DNA of 55,731 nt from Planctomycetota bacterium (GTDB taxonomy: Bacteria; Planctomycetota; B15-G4): positions 1 to 55,731 of the forward strand of contig JAJDEQ010000160.1 in NCBI GenBank assembly GCA_029259695.1. The letters are read 5' to 3'. The notes under the pieces were generated by a model. That model saw only the letters and a list, made by a program, of their open reading frames with translations. It did not search any database and was not told the DNA's origin. A program made the translations under genes and the position numbers. Below, in pieces: positions 8,631 to 17,493 of the stretch; within the stretch, counting starts at the first letter, position 1, and each line of letters opens with the position of its first letter.

Positions 8631-9509
8631 GCCGAAGCGGCCCTTGTCATCCTGGACCACGGCGGCCATGGCTACGCTCGGGTCGTGGGTGAAGAACACG
8701 GCGCCGTGGCGCTGCAGCAGGTCGGTGAGCAAGCTCCGCTTCTCGTCGATCAGCCGCTCGGGGTAGCGGTCGTAACCCATGGTGATCGGCAGGTGCATCC
8801 AGGGCATGCCCGGGATCAGGTCGCTCACGAAGGCCAGCGGGCGGGTCTCCCCGCCGAGTTCGGCCTCGACCTCGGTGACCATCAAGCCCGGGGTGTGACC
8901 GTCGGCGAAGTGCAGGCGGTAGCCGGGGCCCAGCAGCTCATGGGTGCCGGTGTCGCCGGGCGTGCCGTCGGCGAGTTCCAGCCGGCCGCTGGCCGCCAGC
9001 AGCTCGTTGAGCGCCGGGATGAACGAGGCCCGGTCGCGCGCATGGGGCCGGCGCGCCCGTTCCCAGCCCACCCGGCCGGCGAGGTAGCGGGCGCGGGGGA
9101 ACAACAGCTCCGGCGCGGCGCCGTCCCGCCAGGTGCTGAGCAGGCCGCCCGCATGGTCGAAGTGCAGGTGCGACAACACGACGACGTCGATGTCCTCGTG
9201 CGAGAGCCCGTGCTCGCCCAGGCTGGCCAGCAGCACGTGGTCGCTCTCCACCACGCCGAAGCGATCGCGGAGCTTCGGCTCGAAGAACGCGCCGATGCCG
9301 GTCTCGAACAACAGGCGTCGCGCGGGCGTGTCGCTGCCGTCCGGGAACTCCTCGATGAGCATCGAGCGGCAGGCGAGGTCGATGCGTCCGCGATCGTCGG
9401 GGGGCGACCAGCGCTCCCACACCGCGCGGGGGCAGTTGCCGTACATCGACCCGCCGTCGAGCTTCTGCGTGTTGCCCTCGAGCGCCGTGACCTGTCGTCG
9501 CAGAGTCAC
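8610..9509 (-). CDS. Metallo-beta-lactamase fold hydrolase
   Basis: A 299-residue cytoplasmic enzyme with the metal-binding motif [10 protein letters not shown] (His114, His116, Asp118, His119) and later ligands in [20 protein letters not shown] and FFTHDPS. The arrangement is that of the YtnP/lactonase-like branch of the fold, which includes quorum-signal lactonases, but substrate cannot be assigned from sequence. Its GTG start overlaps the stop of the upstream small gene by 4 bases (GTGA), so translation is coupled. The 3' end is embedded in a tandem repeat that copies its own terminus. Confidence 0.85.
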   Translation of the reverse strand: MTLRRQVTALEGNTQKLDGGSMYGNCPRAVWERWSPPDDRGRIDLACRSMLIEEFPDGSDTPARRLLFETGIGAFFEPKLRDRFGVVESDHVLLASLGEHGLSHEDIDVVVLSHLHFDHAGGLLSTWRDGAAPELLFPRARYLAGRVGWERARRPHARDRASFIPALNELLAASGRLELADGTPGDTGTHELLGPGYRLHFADGHTPGLMVTEVEAELGGETRPLAFVSDLIPGMPWMHLPITMGYDRYPERLIDEKRSLLTDLLQRHGAVFFTHDPSVAMAAVVQDDKGRFGGAPLAR

Positions 9510-9988
9510 CGCGCGCCCAGTTGCTCCTGCATCTGTGCGATGCGCGCACGCACCAACGGCATGAACTCACGTCCTCCCTTGGTGCGGGTCGCTGCCCACT
9601 CGGCGTGGGCGAAGGCCGTCGGGGCCACCTCCTGGCGATAGCGCTCGACGAAGGGCTCGCACTTGGCGTAGTGGAACAGGCCCTCGCGGCTGTTCTCGAC
9701 CAGGTACTCGGCGTCGGCGATGCCGTGCCGCGCCATGCCGAGGACCATCTCCCAGTAGGTCGAGACCTGCCGGAACGCGGTGTTCTGCTCGTGATGCATC
9801 TCGGTCACGGCCAGGAACTCGTCGTAGTCCCGGGGCCAGAACTCGCGCATCAGGATGTCGCGGTTGGCGCGCAGCACCTCCTCGCGGCGCAGGTCGTACA
9901 GGTGCATCACGAGGTCGGCGTCCGCGTAGGACGGGCGGGTGCTCTTCGACTTGCTCTTGGACTTCTTGTTCTTCTTGTTCTTTGGCAT
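9506..9988 (-). CDS. Hypothetical 160-aa protein with Lys-rich N-terminus
   Basis: The protein starts with a strikingly basic stretch ([16 protein letters not shown]), then an all-helical, aromatic-rich body ([45 protein letters not shown]) and ends in QMQEQLGAR. No signal or membrane segment is present. The body recalls small DUF4760-like helical proteins, but I am not sure of the family. AGGAAGGA lies upstream of the ATG at 9988. It sits between saccharopine dehydrogenase and the metallo-beta-lactamase gene in one reverse-strand run. The Lys-rich tail might bind nucleic acid. Confidence 0.7.
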   Translation of the reverse strand: MPKNKKNKKSKSKSKSTRPSYADADLVMHLYDLRREEVLRANRDILMREFWPRDYDEFLAVTEMHHEQNTAFRQVSTYWEMVLGMARHGIADAEYLVENSREGLFHYAKCEPFVERYRQEVAPTAFAHAEWAATRTKGGREFMPLVRARIAQMQEQLGAR

Positions 9989-10020
9989 GTGGTCGTCCTT
10001 CCTGAGGGGGCCCGCGCCGA

Positions 10021-11127
10021 TCAGGCGTAGGCCTTGCCGAAACGATTCTCGATGAACGCCTTGAAGGGCACGTCTTCCTGGCGCACGAAGCCCTTCTGCT
10101 TCAGGGTGCCGTCGGCGTGCAGGTCGAGCACGCCGCAGAGGCCGGCCGCTGTCGTGATCTGGATCGCGCCCCACTTCTGCGCCGAGTCGGCGTCGCCGTA
10201 GATCTTCTTGACGTAGCTGCGCTGCGCGTAGCGGCCGTTCATCTCCCCCGAGACCGTGACGAAGATCAGCACGACGTCCTGGTAGGTGTGGGGCAGGCTG
10301 CGCTCGAGCACGGTCTTGAGCCCTTGGACGTCTTCCTCGAACTTGAGGTCGTGCAGCAGCAGCGCGATCTGGTCCCGGTGGCCCGGGTAGCGGACGCTCT
10401 TGTAGTTGAGCTGGCGCACCTTGCCGCGCCACGTGTCGGCCAGGGTCCCCAGGCCGCCGGATGTGTTGAAGGCCTCGTACTCCAGGCCGTCGACGTTCAG
10501 CCGCTCGATGTGCTCGAGGGCGGGCACCTTCACCAGTTCGCCGTCGACCACCGCCTCGCAGGCCTGGATGTACTCGTTGATCAGGCCCTCGGTGCTCCAG
10601 GTGAGGTTGTACTTGAGCCAGTTGTGCGGGTAGACGGGCAGGGCGCCCACGCGCATCTTCACGCTGTCGAGCGTGTCGAACTTGCTGGCGACGTCGTTGG
10701 CCACGATGGTGATGAAGCCCGGGGCCAGTCCGCACTGGGGCATGAACGCCTGGTCGGCGCCGTCGGCCAGCTCGATCACGGCCTTGGTGGTGGCCACGTC
10801 CTCGGTGGGGTCCAGGTAGTGCACACCCTGTTCGCGTGCCGCACGGGCGACGGGCAGCGTGAGGTGGAACGGGGCGCAGCTGATCACGTAGTCCTGGCCG
10901 GACAGGAGTGCGTTGAGCGCGCCGCTGTCGCTGATGTCGGCGGCCTGGGCGCTCGTGGCGGGCAGTTGCCGGCCGTCGTGGGCGTGGATGGCGGAGCGGG
11001 CGCTGGCCTCGTCGCGATCGACGGCGGTCACGGCGTAGTCGCCGCTTTCGGACAACAGGTGGGTCACGAGTCGGCCGACCTTGCCGGCGCCGAGCAGGAG
11101 GACCTTGTGGGGCGTGCTGGGGGCCAT
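10021..11127 (-). CDS. Saccharopine dehydrogenase-family protein
   Basis: A 368-residue NAD(P)-dependent oxidoreductase with an N-terminal Rossmann motif (VLLLGAGKVGRLV), the family segment YVISCAPFHLTLPVARAA, and a C-terminal catalytic domain (CGLAPGFITIVAND, KMRVGALP, NLTWSTEGLINEYI). Saccharopine dehydrogenases interconvert saccharopine with lysine or aminoadipate semialdehyde; relatives make carboxyspermidine, so substrate is open. The start at 11127 follows a GGAG about 11 bases upstream and gives a normal Rossmann N-terminus. It heads the reverse-strand run with the Lys-rich small protein and the metallo-beta-lactamase. Confidence 0.88.
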   Translation of the reverse strand: MAPSTPHKVLLLGAGKVGRLVTHLLSESGDYAVTAVDRDEASARSAIHAHDGRQLPATSAQAADISDSGALNALLSGQDYVISCAPFHLTLPVARAAREQGVHYLDPTEDVATTKAVIELADGADQAFMPQCGLAPGFITIVANDVASKFDTLDSVKMRVGALPVYPHNWLKYNLTWSTEGLINEYIQACEAVVDGELVKVPALEHIERLNVDGLEYEAFNTSGGLGTLADTWRGKVRQLNYKSVRYPGHRDQIALLLHDLKFEEDVQGLKTVLERSLPHTYQDVVLIFVTVSGEMNGRYAQRSYVKKIYGDADSAQKWGAIQITTAAGLCGVLDLHADGTLKQKGFVRQEDVPFKAFIENRFGKAYA

Positions 11128-11343
11128 GGGGGCGCGCTCCAGGGTGAGAGGTGGTGGCTTGCGGGAGGTCGGGTCGTTCGGGAAGTCGGGCCCGGTTCCG
11201 CGCAACGGTCGCAGCGGGTCGGGCCGAGCCCGGCGATGTTAGTCGCACCGCGCGAGGTGCGCCACCCAGCCCGGGGTCGGCCTGGCAGAGCCGATCGCAA
11301 GGGTGCTCAGACGGCGGCACCTGGGGACTGGCTGGAGGTCGGG

Positions 11344-11373
11344 ATGAAAGCGCCGGCCCCTTCCTCACAATGA
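11344..11373 (+). other. Nine-codon mini-ORF in a 295-base intergenic gap
   Basis: The gap 11128-11422 holds no normal gene. Within it, ATG with GGAGG 6-7 bases upstream opens MKAPAPSSQ followed by TGA. The string gaggtcgggatg here recurs upstream of the real start at 11423, so this may be a duplicated translation-initiation region or a short leader peptide. Nothing else is evident in the gap. Confidence 0.25.
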
Positions 11374-11422
11374 ACGGGATCGGGTCGCGCGGCGGCCCTC
11401 GGGTTTGCTTCGGGAGGTCGGG

Positions 11423-12019
11423 ATGCGCGCGTCGACGGTGCTGGCTTGGGTGCTGGGTTTCTTCCTCTTGGCCGGGGTCGCCGGGGCGTTGTTCCTGGGG
11501 CGCAGCCGGGTGGCCGGCATCGCGCACCACGAAAGGGAGTCCGCCCGGGCGAGGGCGAACGCCACCCTTGCGGCCCAGGCCGGGTTCGACCGCGACGTGG
11601 TGCGCGCCGATCAGTTCGGCGACGGGTCGTGGGAGGTCGACGTGGAGATCATGCGGCCCGCGCACGTGCGCTGGGATTCGATCGAGATCACGCGCGCATC
11701 CGTGGCCTACACGGGCGCCGCGTCCGACTTGGAGCACGCTCCCGGCCCGGCGGTCACCTGGAGCGTGGACGTTCCCGTCGAGGGGCCGCTCCCGGAACGC
11801 TTCGTCGTGTCGTTCGAGACCGCGGCGCCGCCCCCCGGCGGCGCCTGGAGCCACCTGCGCTTCGAGTGCGCGGTGCGCTGTGTCGATCCCGCCTCCGCCT
11901 CGAGCTTCAGCTTCACGGGGAGCGAGAGCGTGCGCCTCGATGGCTTCGACACGCTGCCCGCGCGGGGGGTGCTCGACGTGGTCGTACCGACCGAGCCGGA
12001 CGAGTCGTCCGAACACTGA
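11423..12019 (+). CDS. Membrane-anchored hypothetical protein
   Basis: A 198-residue protein with one N-terminal membrane helix (VLAWVLGFFLLAGVAGALFL), a charged segment (HHERESARARAN), then a beta-rich extracytoplasmic domain of about 150 residues with alternating hydrophobic strands. Two cysteines (FECAVRC) could form a disulfide. No family recognised. I preferred the ATG at 11423 because GGGAGG is 5 bases upstream; a TTG at 11405 would add six residues. It is a single-gene unit. Confidence 0.65.
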   Translation: MRASTVLAWVLGFFLLAGVAGALFLGRSRVAGIAHHERESARARANATLAAQAGFDRDVVRADQFGDGSWEVDVEIMRPAHVRWDSIEITRASVAYTGAASDLEHAPGPAVTWSVDVPVEGPLPERFVVSFETAAPPPGGAWSHLRFECAVRCVDPASASSFSFTGSESVRLDGFDTLPARGVLDVVVPTEPDESSEH

Positions 12020-12048
12020 CGGCGGTGGGCGGCGGGTCGGCCTTGGGC

Positions 12049-12054
12049 TAGTCT
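12049..12054 (+). promoter_or_regulatory. Putative -10 element (TAGTCT)
   Basis: TAGTCT follows a TTGGGC-rich stretch about 43 bases before the GTG start at 12097. Position and the conserved TA...T shape match other start-proximal boxes in this window. No convincing -35 box. Confidence 0.3.
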
Positions 12055-12096
12055 GTCGCGCTGCGGGCACGATCCACAGCCCGCCGGAGACCCCTC

Positions 12097-12402
12097 GTGT
12101 ACGACATGTCCAAGCTCGACCACCTGCGCAAGTTCAAGGATCTCGCGCCGGAGGCCTTCACCGCATTCCGCGCCTTCGATCGGGCCGCCATGGCCGAGGG
12201 CGCCATCTCGGTGAAGAACAAGGAACTGATCGCCCTCGCCGTGGCGCTGACGACCCAGTGCGCCTACTGCATCGAGGTCCATCGCCGCAAGGCGGTCGAG
12301 GCCGGCGCGAGTGAGCAGGAGATGGCCGAGACCGTGCTCGTCACGGCGGCCCTGCGTGCGGGTGGGGCCGTGGCTCACGCCGGGCACGTGCTCGCGTCCT
12401 GA
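12097..12402 (+). CDS. AhpD-like carboxymuconolactone decarboxylase-family protein
   Basis: A 101-residue single-domain protein of the AhpD/CMD family. It carries the redox motif CAYC in QCAYCIEVHRR, preceded by ELIALAVALTT and followed by RKAVEAGASEQEMAETVLV, all family hallmarks. AhpD-type proteins reduce disulfides or peroxides through the two cysteines. The GTG start is preceded by GGAG with 8-base spacing; an ATG three codons later is the alternative. It is a Cys-containing relative of the selenoprotein about 5 kb downstream. It stands alone between a hypothetical gene and the sulfatase. Confidence 0.88.
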   Translation: MYDMSKLDHLRKFKDLAPEAFTAFRAFDRAAMAEGAISVKNKELIALAVALTTQCAYCIEVHRRKAVEAGASEQEMAETVLVTAALRAGGAVAHAGHVLAS

Positions 12403-12436
12403 GCGGCGCCGGCGGCACCGCGACCCTCGGGCGGGG

Positions 12437-12463
12437 TTGCCGAGCGACCGGTCCGGCTAGAAT
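12437..12463 (+). promoter_or_regulatory. Putative promoter of the sulfatase gene
   Basis: A TTGCCG at 12437 and TAGAAT at 12458 are separated by 15 bases, followed by a leader of about 20 bases to the ATG at 12491. The -10 box is good; the spacer is short for a housekeeping promoter. This is pattern-based only. Confidence 0.4.
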
Positions 12464-12490
12464 GGACGCCTCCGCCTCGCGAGCCCATCG

Positions 12491-13900
12491 ATGACATCTT
12501 CCGACGACGCTCTCTCTCGGCGCGGCTTCCTCAAGGTGGCCGCGGGTGCCGGGGCTGCGGGTGTGCTCGGTTCGGGCGCGCGTGCCGGGGCCGCGCCGCG
12601 GCAGGACGGGGGCGAAGGTACGCCGCCGCGCAAGCCCAACATCCTGATCGTGCTCTCCGACTCCCACCGCGCTCGCAACCTGCGCTGCTACGGTGACGAG
12701 CAGGTCGTCACGCCGCACTTCGATCGACTGGCCGAGCAGGGCACGCTGCTCGAGACCGCGGTGGCCAACACGCCGCTGTGTCGCCCCTATCGCGCCTCGT
12801 TCATGACCGGGTCCCTCGGCCACCACAACGGGATGATCACCAACACGGATCCGCGCAACTTCGGTGTGGACGAGCGCGGCCAGTGGAGCCCCCAGGGACT
12901 GCCCACGCTGGCCGAGACCTTCGCGGCGGCGGGCTATCGCTGCGGCTACGTGGGCAAGTGGCACCTCGGCGTCGTGAACACGGCGCCGGGACCGCTGCGG
13001 TTCGGCTTCAACGACTACTGGGCCACCAACCTGTGGCCGTCCCACGAGTACTACGAGTGGAAGTACGCCACCGACAAGAACCAGATCGTCGAGGGCGAAG
13101 GACGCTTTCGTCCCGCGGTCGAGGTGGATCAAGTGGTCGACTACGTGCGCGACGCGGGTGACGAGCCGTGGCTGATGATGCTCGGATGGGGGCCGCCGCA
13201 CAGTCCGTTCGATCCGCCGCCGCGGTACAAGAACAAGTACCGCAACGTCGAGCTGCCGCCCAACATCATCGGGGCCACGAGCGAGGCGGTGGCGCGCACC
13301 ATGTTGCCCGGGTACTACGGGCTGGTGGAGGCCATCGACACCGAGTTCGGTCGGCTCGTCACCGAGCTGTACAAGCTCGGGCGGCACCTGGACACGATCG
13401 TCGTCTACACGTCCGACCACGGGAACATGCTGGCCAGCCACGGATTGGTGGGCAAGGAGATGCCCTACCAGGAGGCGTCGGCCGTGCCGTTCATCATCCG
13501 TTGGCCGGGGAAGATTCCGGCCGGCGTGCGCCAGGACATGCCCTTCGGTGCGCCCGACGTCTTCCCCACCCTGGCCGGTCTGGCCGGTGTCGACGTTCCG
13601 GGCGGGATCGACGGCCGCGACTTCTCGCGCCTGCTGCTGGGCCGGCCCGATGCCCCGCGGCAGGACCTGACGCTGCTGCAGATGAAGTTCTGCGAGCAGG
13701 CTCCCGCACCGGGGTGGCGCGCGATTCGCACGGCGCGACACATGTACGCGGCCCGGCGGGAGGAGCCCTGGCTGCTGTATGATCTGCAGGAGGATCCGTG
13801 GGAGCGCCGCAACCTCGTGGATGCGCGTTCACCGCTGGTGGCGGAGTTCGAGGAGCAACTCCGCGCCGAGATGTCGCGCCTGGGCGACAGTTGGACCTGA
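12491..13900 (+). CDS. Tat-exported sulfatase
   Basis: A 469-residue arylsulfatase-family enzyme that hydrolyses sulfate esters outside the cytoplasm. The N-terminus has a twin-arginine signal (SRRGFLKVAAGA). The catalytic motif CRPYRASFMTG places the formylglycine-forming Cys at residue 97 and the following Arg at 101. Other family marks are NILIVLSDSHR at the first metal site, GKWHLG, and YTSDHGNMLASHG at the second metal site. Activity would need a formylglycine-generating enzyme, not found in this window. Sulfatase abundance is a known planctomycete trait. Substrate is unknown; the C-terminal part (about 400-469) is of the usual short type. Confidence 0.93.
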   Translation: MTSSDDALSRRGFLKVAAGAGAAGVLGSGARAGAAPRQDGGEGTPPRKPNILIVLSDSHRARNLRCYGDEQVVTPHFDRLAEQGTLLETAVANTPLCRPYRASFMTGSLGHHNGMITNTDPRNFGVDERGQWSPQGLPTLAETFAAAGYRCGYVGKWHLGVVNTAPGPLRFGFNDYWATNLWPSHEYYEWKYATDKNQIVEGEGRFRPAVEVDQVVDYVRDAGDEPWLMMLGWGPPHSPFDPPPRYKNKYRNVELPPNIIGATSEAVARTMLPGYYGLVEAIDTEFGRLVTELYKLGRHLDTIVVYTSDHGNMLASHGLVGKEMPYQEASAVPFIIRWPGKIPAGVRQDMPFGAPDVFPTLAGLAGVDVPGGIDGRDFSRLLLGRPDAPRQDLTLLQMKFCEQAPAPGWRAIRTARHMYAARREEPWLLYDLQEDPWERRNLVDARSPLVAEFEEQLRAEMSRLGDSWT

Positions 13901-14006
13901 GCCCCGCCGCGACGCCATGGAAGACCGTTGGCGATCGGGCGGTCCAACCCCTGTTCGCTCCGGCCGCCGGCCGCTCCCACCGCTCGCTGTCATCGAGAGA
14001 CCGTCC

Positions 14007-15773
14007 ATGAAGTGCCCGTCGGTTGCCTGTCGCTGGTCGATCGCGCTGCTGTTGCTCGCCTGCGCGGGAGACGTGCTGCACGGGCAGGCCTTCGTCTACG
14101 CCCTGAACGACCGCGGCCGGGTCGCGGTCAACGGCACCCAGCTCGACAAGCTCCCGGGCAAGTTCGATCCCGACGATCCCGAAGACCCCAACGACGAGCA
14201 GATCTGGGTCGACCTGGTGGTGGAGGGCGCTGACCGCTACGGGTTGCGCCGCGACGGGCGCGTGTTCAAGAACGGCAAGCAGCTCTACGCACTGCCCTTC
14301 GCCCTGTTCGTCAATGCGCCCGAGTGGATCGACCTGGACGTGCTGCTCGGGACCGTCGTGGCGATCCGCTCGGATGGTGTCCTGAGCCAGAACGGTTCGA
14401 CCATCGGCGAGTTGCCGGTGCAGGGGCTGATGGGCGGCTTCCCCTTCCGGGCGGTCATGTCCCTGGGAATCGCGACCTACTCCCTGCGGTCCGACGGCTT
14501 CCTGTTCGTGAACGACACGTTGACGCCCATCGGCCGCTTCCAGGGCGGGCCGCTGTTCGGCACCCCCGGCAATCCGGAAGACGGCGAGAGCTTCGACACC
14601 CAGTGGTTCGCCATGGCGATCGACCCGCTCACCCTGGAGCTGCGCGGGCTGCGGCGCGATGGCGTCGTGTTCAACCTCGGCCCGGTGGCCGCGCCCCCGG
14701 ATCAGGGGGGAACCGGTTTCGCCCCGTTCCGGTCGGACGGCGAAGGCGTGGGGCTGGGCAATGTCGAGGCGACGCTGCCCTTCGAGGGCGCCAACAACCA
14801 GAACTACGACGGCTTCGGCATGTCCCTGGACGGCACCTGGTACGCGCTGCGCCGCGACGGCTGGTTGTTCGACGAGAATGACGTGATCGATCCGGTCGTG
14901 AACTTCCAGGGCGGCGATGACCCGGAGGAGTTCGGAGACCTGTACCGCGACCTCGCCGTGCTCGGCACCGACGTCTACGCCCTGCGCAACGACGGTCGCG
15001 TGGCCCTCTCGCCCCAGGCCAGTCCGTTGTTCACCAACGCGAAGTCGGGCTACACCGACATCGCCCTCAGCGCCGCGGCGCCGGACCTGACCAGCTTCAA
15101 GAATCAGCGCCCGGTGCCGGTCATCTACAACCTGCGCGGCGTCGAGAACGTGCCGCTCAACGTGCCGGTGATCGTCAGCGACGTCGACAAGGAACCCGAG
15201 GACATCGTGGTCACCGCCGACCTCGAGACGGTGCCGCCCGGCGCGACCTGGAACGACGAGCTGCGCGTGCTCTCGTGGCCCGTGCCCGTCGTGGGCAAGT
15301 ACAAGTTCACCGTGTTCGTGGACGACGGGTCCAACAAGCCGCGCAAGGCGAACTACAAGATCCGTGTGCTGGCCACCGACAACAATCCGGACAAGAACCG
15401 CAAACCGCTCACCTCCAAGATCAAGAAGGTCCAGGCCCTGGTCGATCGCGAGCTCGCGCTGTTGATCTACGCGACGGACCGCGACTTCGGGGAGGACCCG
15501 GAGCTCGATCCGGGTGACGTGCCGGAGATCACGGTGGACGAGGACAAGTTCCCGTTCTCCGCCGGCGCCACGTTCACGCCCGGAGGAGTGGTCGACGGTT
15601 CGGCCTCGGGCGTGTTCCGTTGGACGCCGGCATTCGAGGACATCGGCAAGGCCAAGGCGATCTTCTTCGTGAGCGACGGGGTCGCCAAGCCGCGTAAGCT
15701 GGGCCTGAGTCTCAAGGTCGTGAGTTCGCTGCTCTTCGCGGACGCGCCGGGCGAGGGTGAGCCCGACCCGTAG
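14007..15773 (+). CDS. Secreted repeat protein with LRxDG motifs and Ig-like domains
   Basis: A 588-residue exported protein (signal core ALLLLACAGDVLHGQ). The N-terminal two thirds repeat a strand motif of the form aromatic-x-LR-x-DG-x-hydrophobic-x-N about seven times, for example YGLRRDGRVFKNG, VVAIRSDGVLSQNG, YSLRSDGFLFVND, YALRRDGWLFDEN and YALRNDGRVAL. Spacing varies from about 40 to 80 residues, which suggests a beta-propeller or similar repeat fold. Residues about 360-588 contain two Ig-like modules, each ending in FVxDGxxKPRK. No enzyme motif is seen. It probably binds something at the surface or in the medium. Start at 14007 chosen for the signal peptide. Confidence 0.75.
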   Translation: MKCPSVACRWSIALLLLACAGDVLHGQAFVYALNDRGRVAVNGTQLDKLPGKFDPDDPEDPNDEQIWVDLVVEGADRYGLRRDGRVFKNGKQLYALPFALFVNAPEWIDLDVLLGTVVAIRSDGVLSQNGSTIGELPVQGLMGGFPFRAVMSLGIATYSLRSDGFLFVNDTLTPIGRFQGGPLFGTPGNPEDGESFDTQWFAMAIDPLTLELRGLRRDGVVFNLGPVAAPPDQGGTGFAPFRSDGEGVGLGNVEATLPFEGANNQNYDGFGMSLDGTWYALRRDGWLFDENDVIDPVVNFQGGDDPEEFGDLYRDLAVLGTDVYALRNDGRVALSPQASPLFTNAKSGYTDIALSAAAPDLTSFKNQRPVPVIYNLRGVENVPLNVPVIVSDVDKEPEDIVVTADLETVPPGATWNDELRVLSWPVPVVGKYKFTVFVDDGSNKPRKANYKIRVLATDNNPDKNRKPLTSKIKKVQALVDRELALLIYATDRDFGEDPELDPGDVPEITVDEDKFPFSAGATFTPGGVVDGSASGVFRWTPAFEDIGKAKAIFFVSDGVAKPRKLGLSLKVVSSLLFADAPGEGEPDP

Positions 15774-15874
15774 GCGCTCGGCCGGCGTCGGGCCCGCCCG
15801 CTCCAGGGCCGCGTGTCTCGTGGTTGAGCGAGGCCAGACACGAGAATGTCATCCGCGTCGGCGGGTGCGCCGCA

Positions 15875-15880
15875 TAGACT
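15875..15880 (+). promoter_or_regulatory. Putative -10 element (TAGACT), possible leaderless start
   Basis: TAGACT ends 8 bases before the ATG at 15889, so initiation about 7 bases downstream would begin the message at the start codon. The same geometry appears at 6770 and 29051. Confidence 0.35.
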
Positions 15881-15888
15881 CGATGGAT

Positions 15889-17448
15889 ATGACCGCGGTC
15901 CTCGCTTCCCTCCGCCGGCTCTCGCTTCCCGCGCTGTTGCTGGCCGTTCTTCCGGGGTTGACTGCCGAGCCCGTGCCGGCGCCGGGTGCTGACCCCGGGT
16001 CGCGCGACGTCATTCCCCCGGCCCAACTCGCCTCCCTGGTGCGTCCGGCGATCGAGGGTGAGTGGTGTGTCGGCGTGGTCATCGGGCTGGTGGACGGTGA
16101 CGAGGTCCAGGTTGCCGGCTTCGGTTCGATCGAGCAGGGGGTGCAGCGCAAGCCCAACGGCGACACGGTCTTCGAGATCGGTTCGGTCACCAAGGTCTTC
16201 ACCGCCCTGTTGCTCGCGGATGCCGTGGGGCGCGGTGAAGTGGAACTCGCCGACGCGGTCGGCGACGTCCTGGCGGCGCCCGCGGGGGAGGCGCCCGCGC
16301 GCGGCCGCGAGCACAAGGGTCGTGGGCAACCGATCACGCTGATCGACCTGGCCACGCACGCTTCGGGCCTGCCGCGCCTGCCCGACAACATCAAGTCGAG
16401 CAACCCTCACGACCCGTATGCGGACTACGACCTCGCTGCGCTCGAGAGCTTCGTCTCCGATCACGGCCTGATGCGCAAGCGCAAGCCAGGCTACGCCTAC
16501 AGCAACCTGGGCGTCGGATTGCTGGGACACGCGTTGGCGCACCGCGCCGGGACGCGCTACGAGCCGCTGCTGATCGAGCGGGTGTGCACGCCGCTGGACA
16601 TGGTGAGCACGTCGATCACGCTCGGCAAGGGCCTGCGTCAGCGCCTGGCCGCGCCATACAACGTCGACGCACGACCAGCCTCGAACTGGAACCTCTCGGT
16701 GCTCGCAGGCGCCGGTGGGGTGCGCTCCACGGTCAACGACATGGCGCGTTTCGCGCGGGCCCAGATGCTGCTGGAGAAGACTCCGCTCGCGTCCGCGTTC
16801 AAGCAACTGCTGCCGCCGCGCGCCGACGCGCCGGGGACCGCGCTCAAGATGGCGCTCGGCTGGCACATCGACCTCGAACGCTCGGTGTGGAGACACAGCG
16901 GGCAGACCGGGGGGTACGCGAGCTACATCGGCATCGTGCCCGATCGCGAACAGGCGGTGATCGTGTTGTGCAACACGGCCAGTCTCGTCGCGGATTCGAT
17001 CGGGACGCGGCTGCAGGACTTCCTCGAGACGGGCGAGATGGAGCCGTTGCGGCTGCCCGAGCTGGCGCGCGTCGACGAGTTGCAGCTCGAGCGCTGCGTC
17101 GGTGTGTACGAACTGGGCCCCGGCTACGCGATGACGGTGACGCGCGAGGGCCGACAACTCCTGGCCCAACTCCCGCTGCAGCAGCGCTGGCGCATCTTCC
17201 CGCTGGACCGGGGTGAGTTCCTCTACCGCGTGGTCGAGGCGCGCGTCGTGTTCGACGGTGTCGACGACGCGGAGGACGGTCCCGCGACCGGGCTGACCCT
17301 GTTCCAGAACGGACGTGAGCTGGCCTTCCACCGGGTGGAGGACGCGGATCGAGAGGGCGAGCGGGGGCGCCCCACGTGGGGCACCATCTCGGACGAAGGT
17401 CGCCGGGACGACGACGACCCCGGTGACGGCGAGGACGGCAGGCGTTGA
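15889..17448 (+). CDS. Secreted serine beta-lactamase-like hydrolase (class C/esterase family)
   Basis: A 519-residue exported enzyme. After a signal peptide (LSLPALLLAVLPGLTAEP), the beta-lactamase/penicillin-binding fold shows catalytic Ser99-x-x-Lys102 in EIGSVTKVF, Tyr204-Ser-Asn in YAYSNLGVG, and His336-Ser-Gly in HSGQTGGY. These three elements mark beta-lactamase-related esterases and D-peptidases. The C-terminal 140 residues form an extra lipocalin-like domain seen in many members and an acidic tail. A second in-frame ATG lies at 15883. The true substrate (ester, peptide or lactam) is not predictable. It is 45 bases upstream of the selenoprotein gene. Confidence 0.88.
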   Translation: MTAVLASLRRLSLPALLLAVLPGLTAEPVPAPGADPGSRDVIPPAQLASLVRPAIEGEWCVGVVIGLVDGDEVQVAGFGSIEQGVQRKPNGDTVFEIGSVTKVFTALLLADAVGRGEVELADAVGDVLAAPAGEAPARGREHKGRGQPITLIDLATHASGLPRLPDNIKSSNPHDPYADYDLAALESFVSDHGLMRKRKPGYAYSNLGVGLLGHALAHRAGTRYEPLLIERVCTPLDMVSTSITLGKGLRQRLAAPYNVDARPASNWNLSVLAGAGGVRSTVNDMARFARAQMLLEKTPLASAFKQLLPPRADAPGTALKMALGWHIDLERSVWRHSGQTGGYASYIGIVPDREQAVIVLCNTASLVADSIGTRLQDFLETGEMEPLRLPELARVDELQLERCVGVYELGPGYAMTVTREGRQLLAQLPLQQRWRIFPLDRGEFLYRVVEARVVFDGVDDAEDGPATGLTLFQNGRELAFHRVEDADREGERGRPTWGTISDEGRRDDDDPGDGEDGRR

Positions 17449-17493
17449 CGCGACGCAGCGTCTGAGTCGCGGCCAACCACCGGAGCACGGACC

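Noticed and set aside
9989..12070. Long reverse extension of the Lys-rich gene frame
   Set aside because: It overlaps saccharopine dehydrogenase in another frame and is Arg/Pro-rich; the ATG at 9988 has a good ribosome site.
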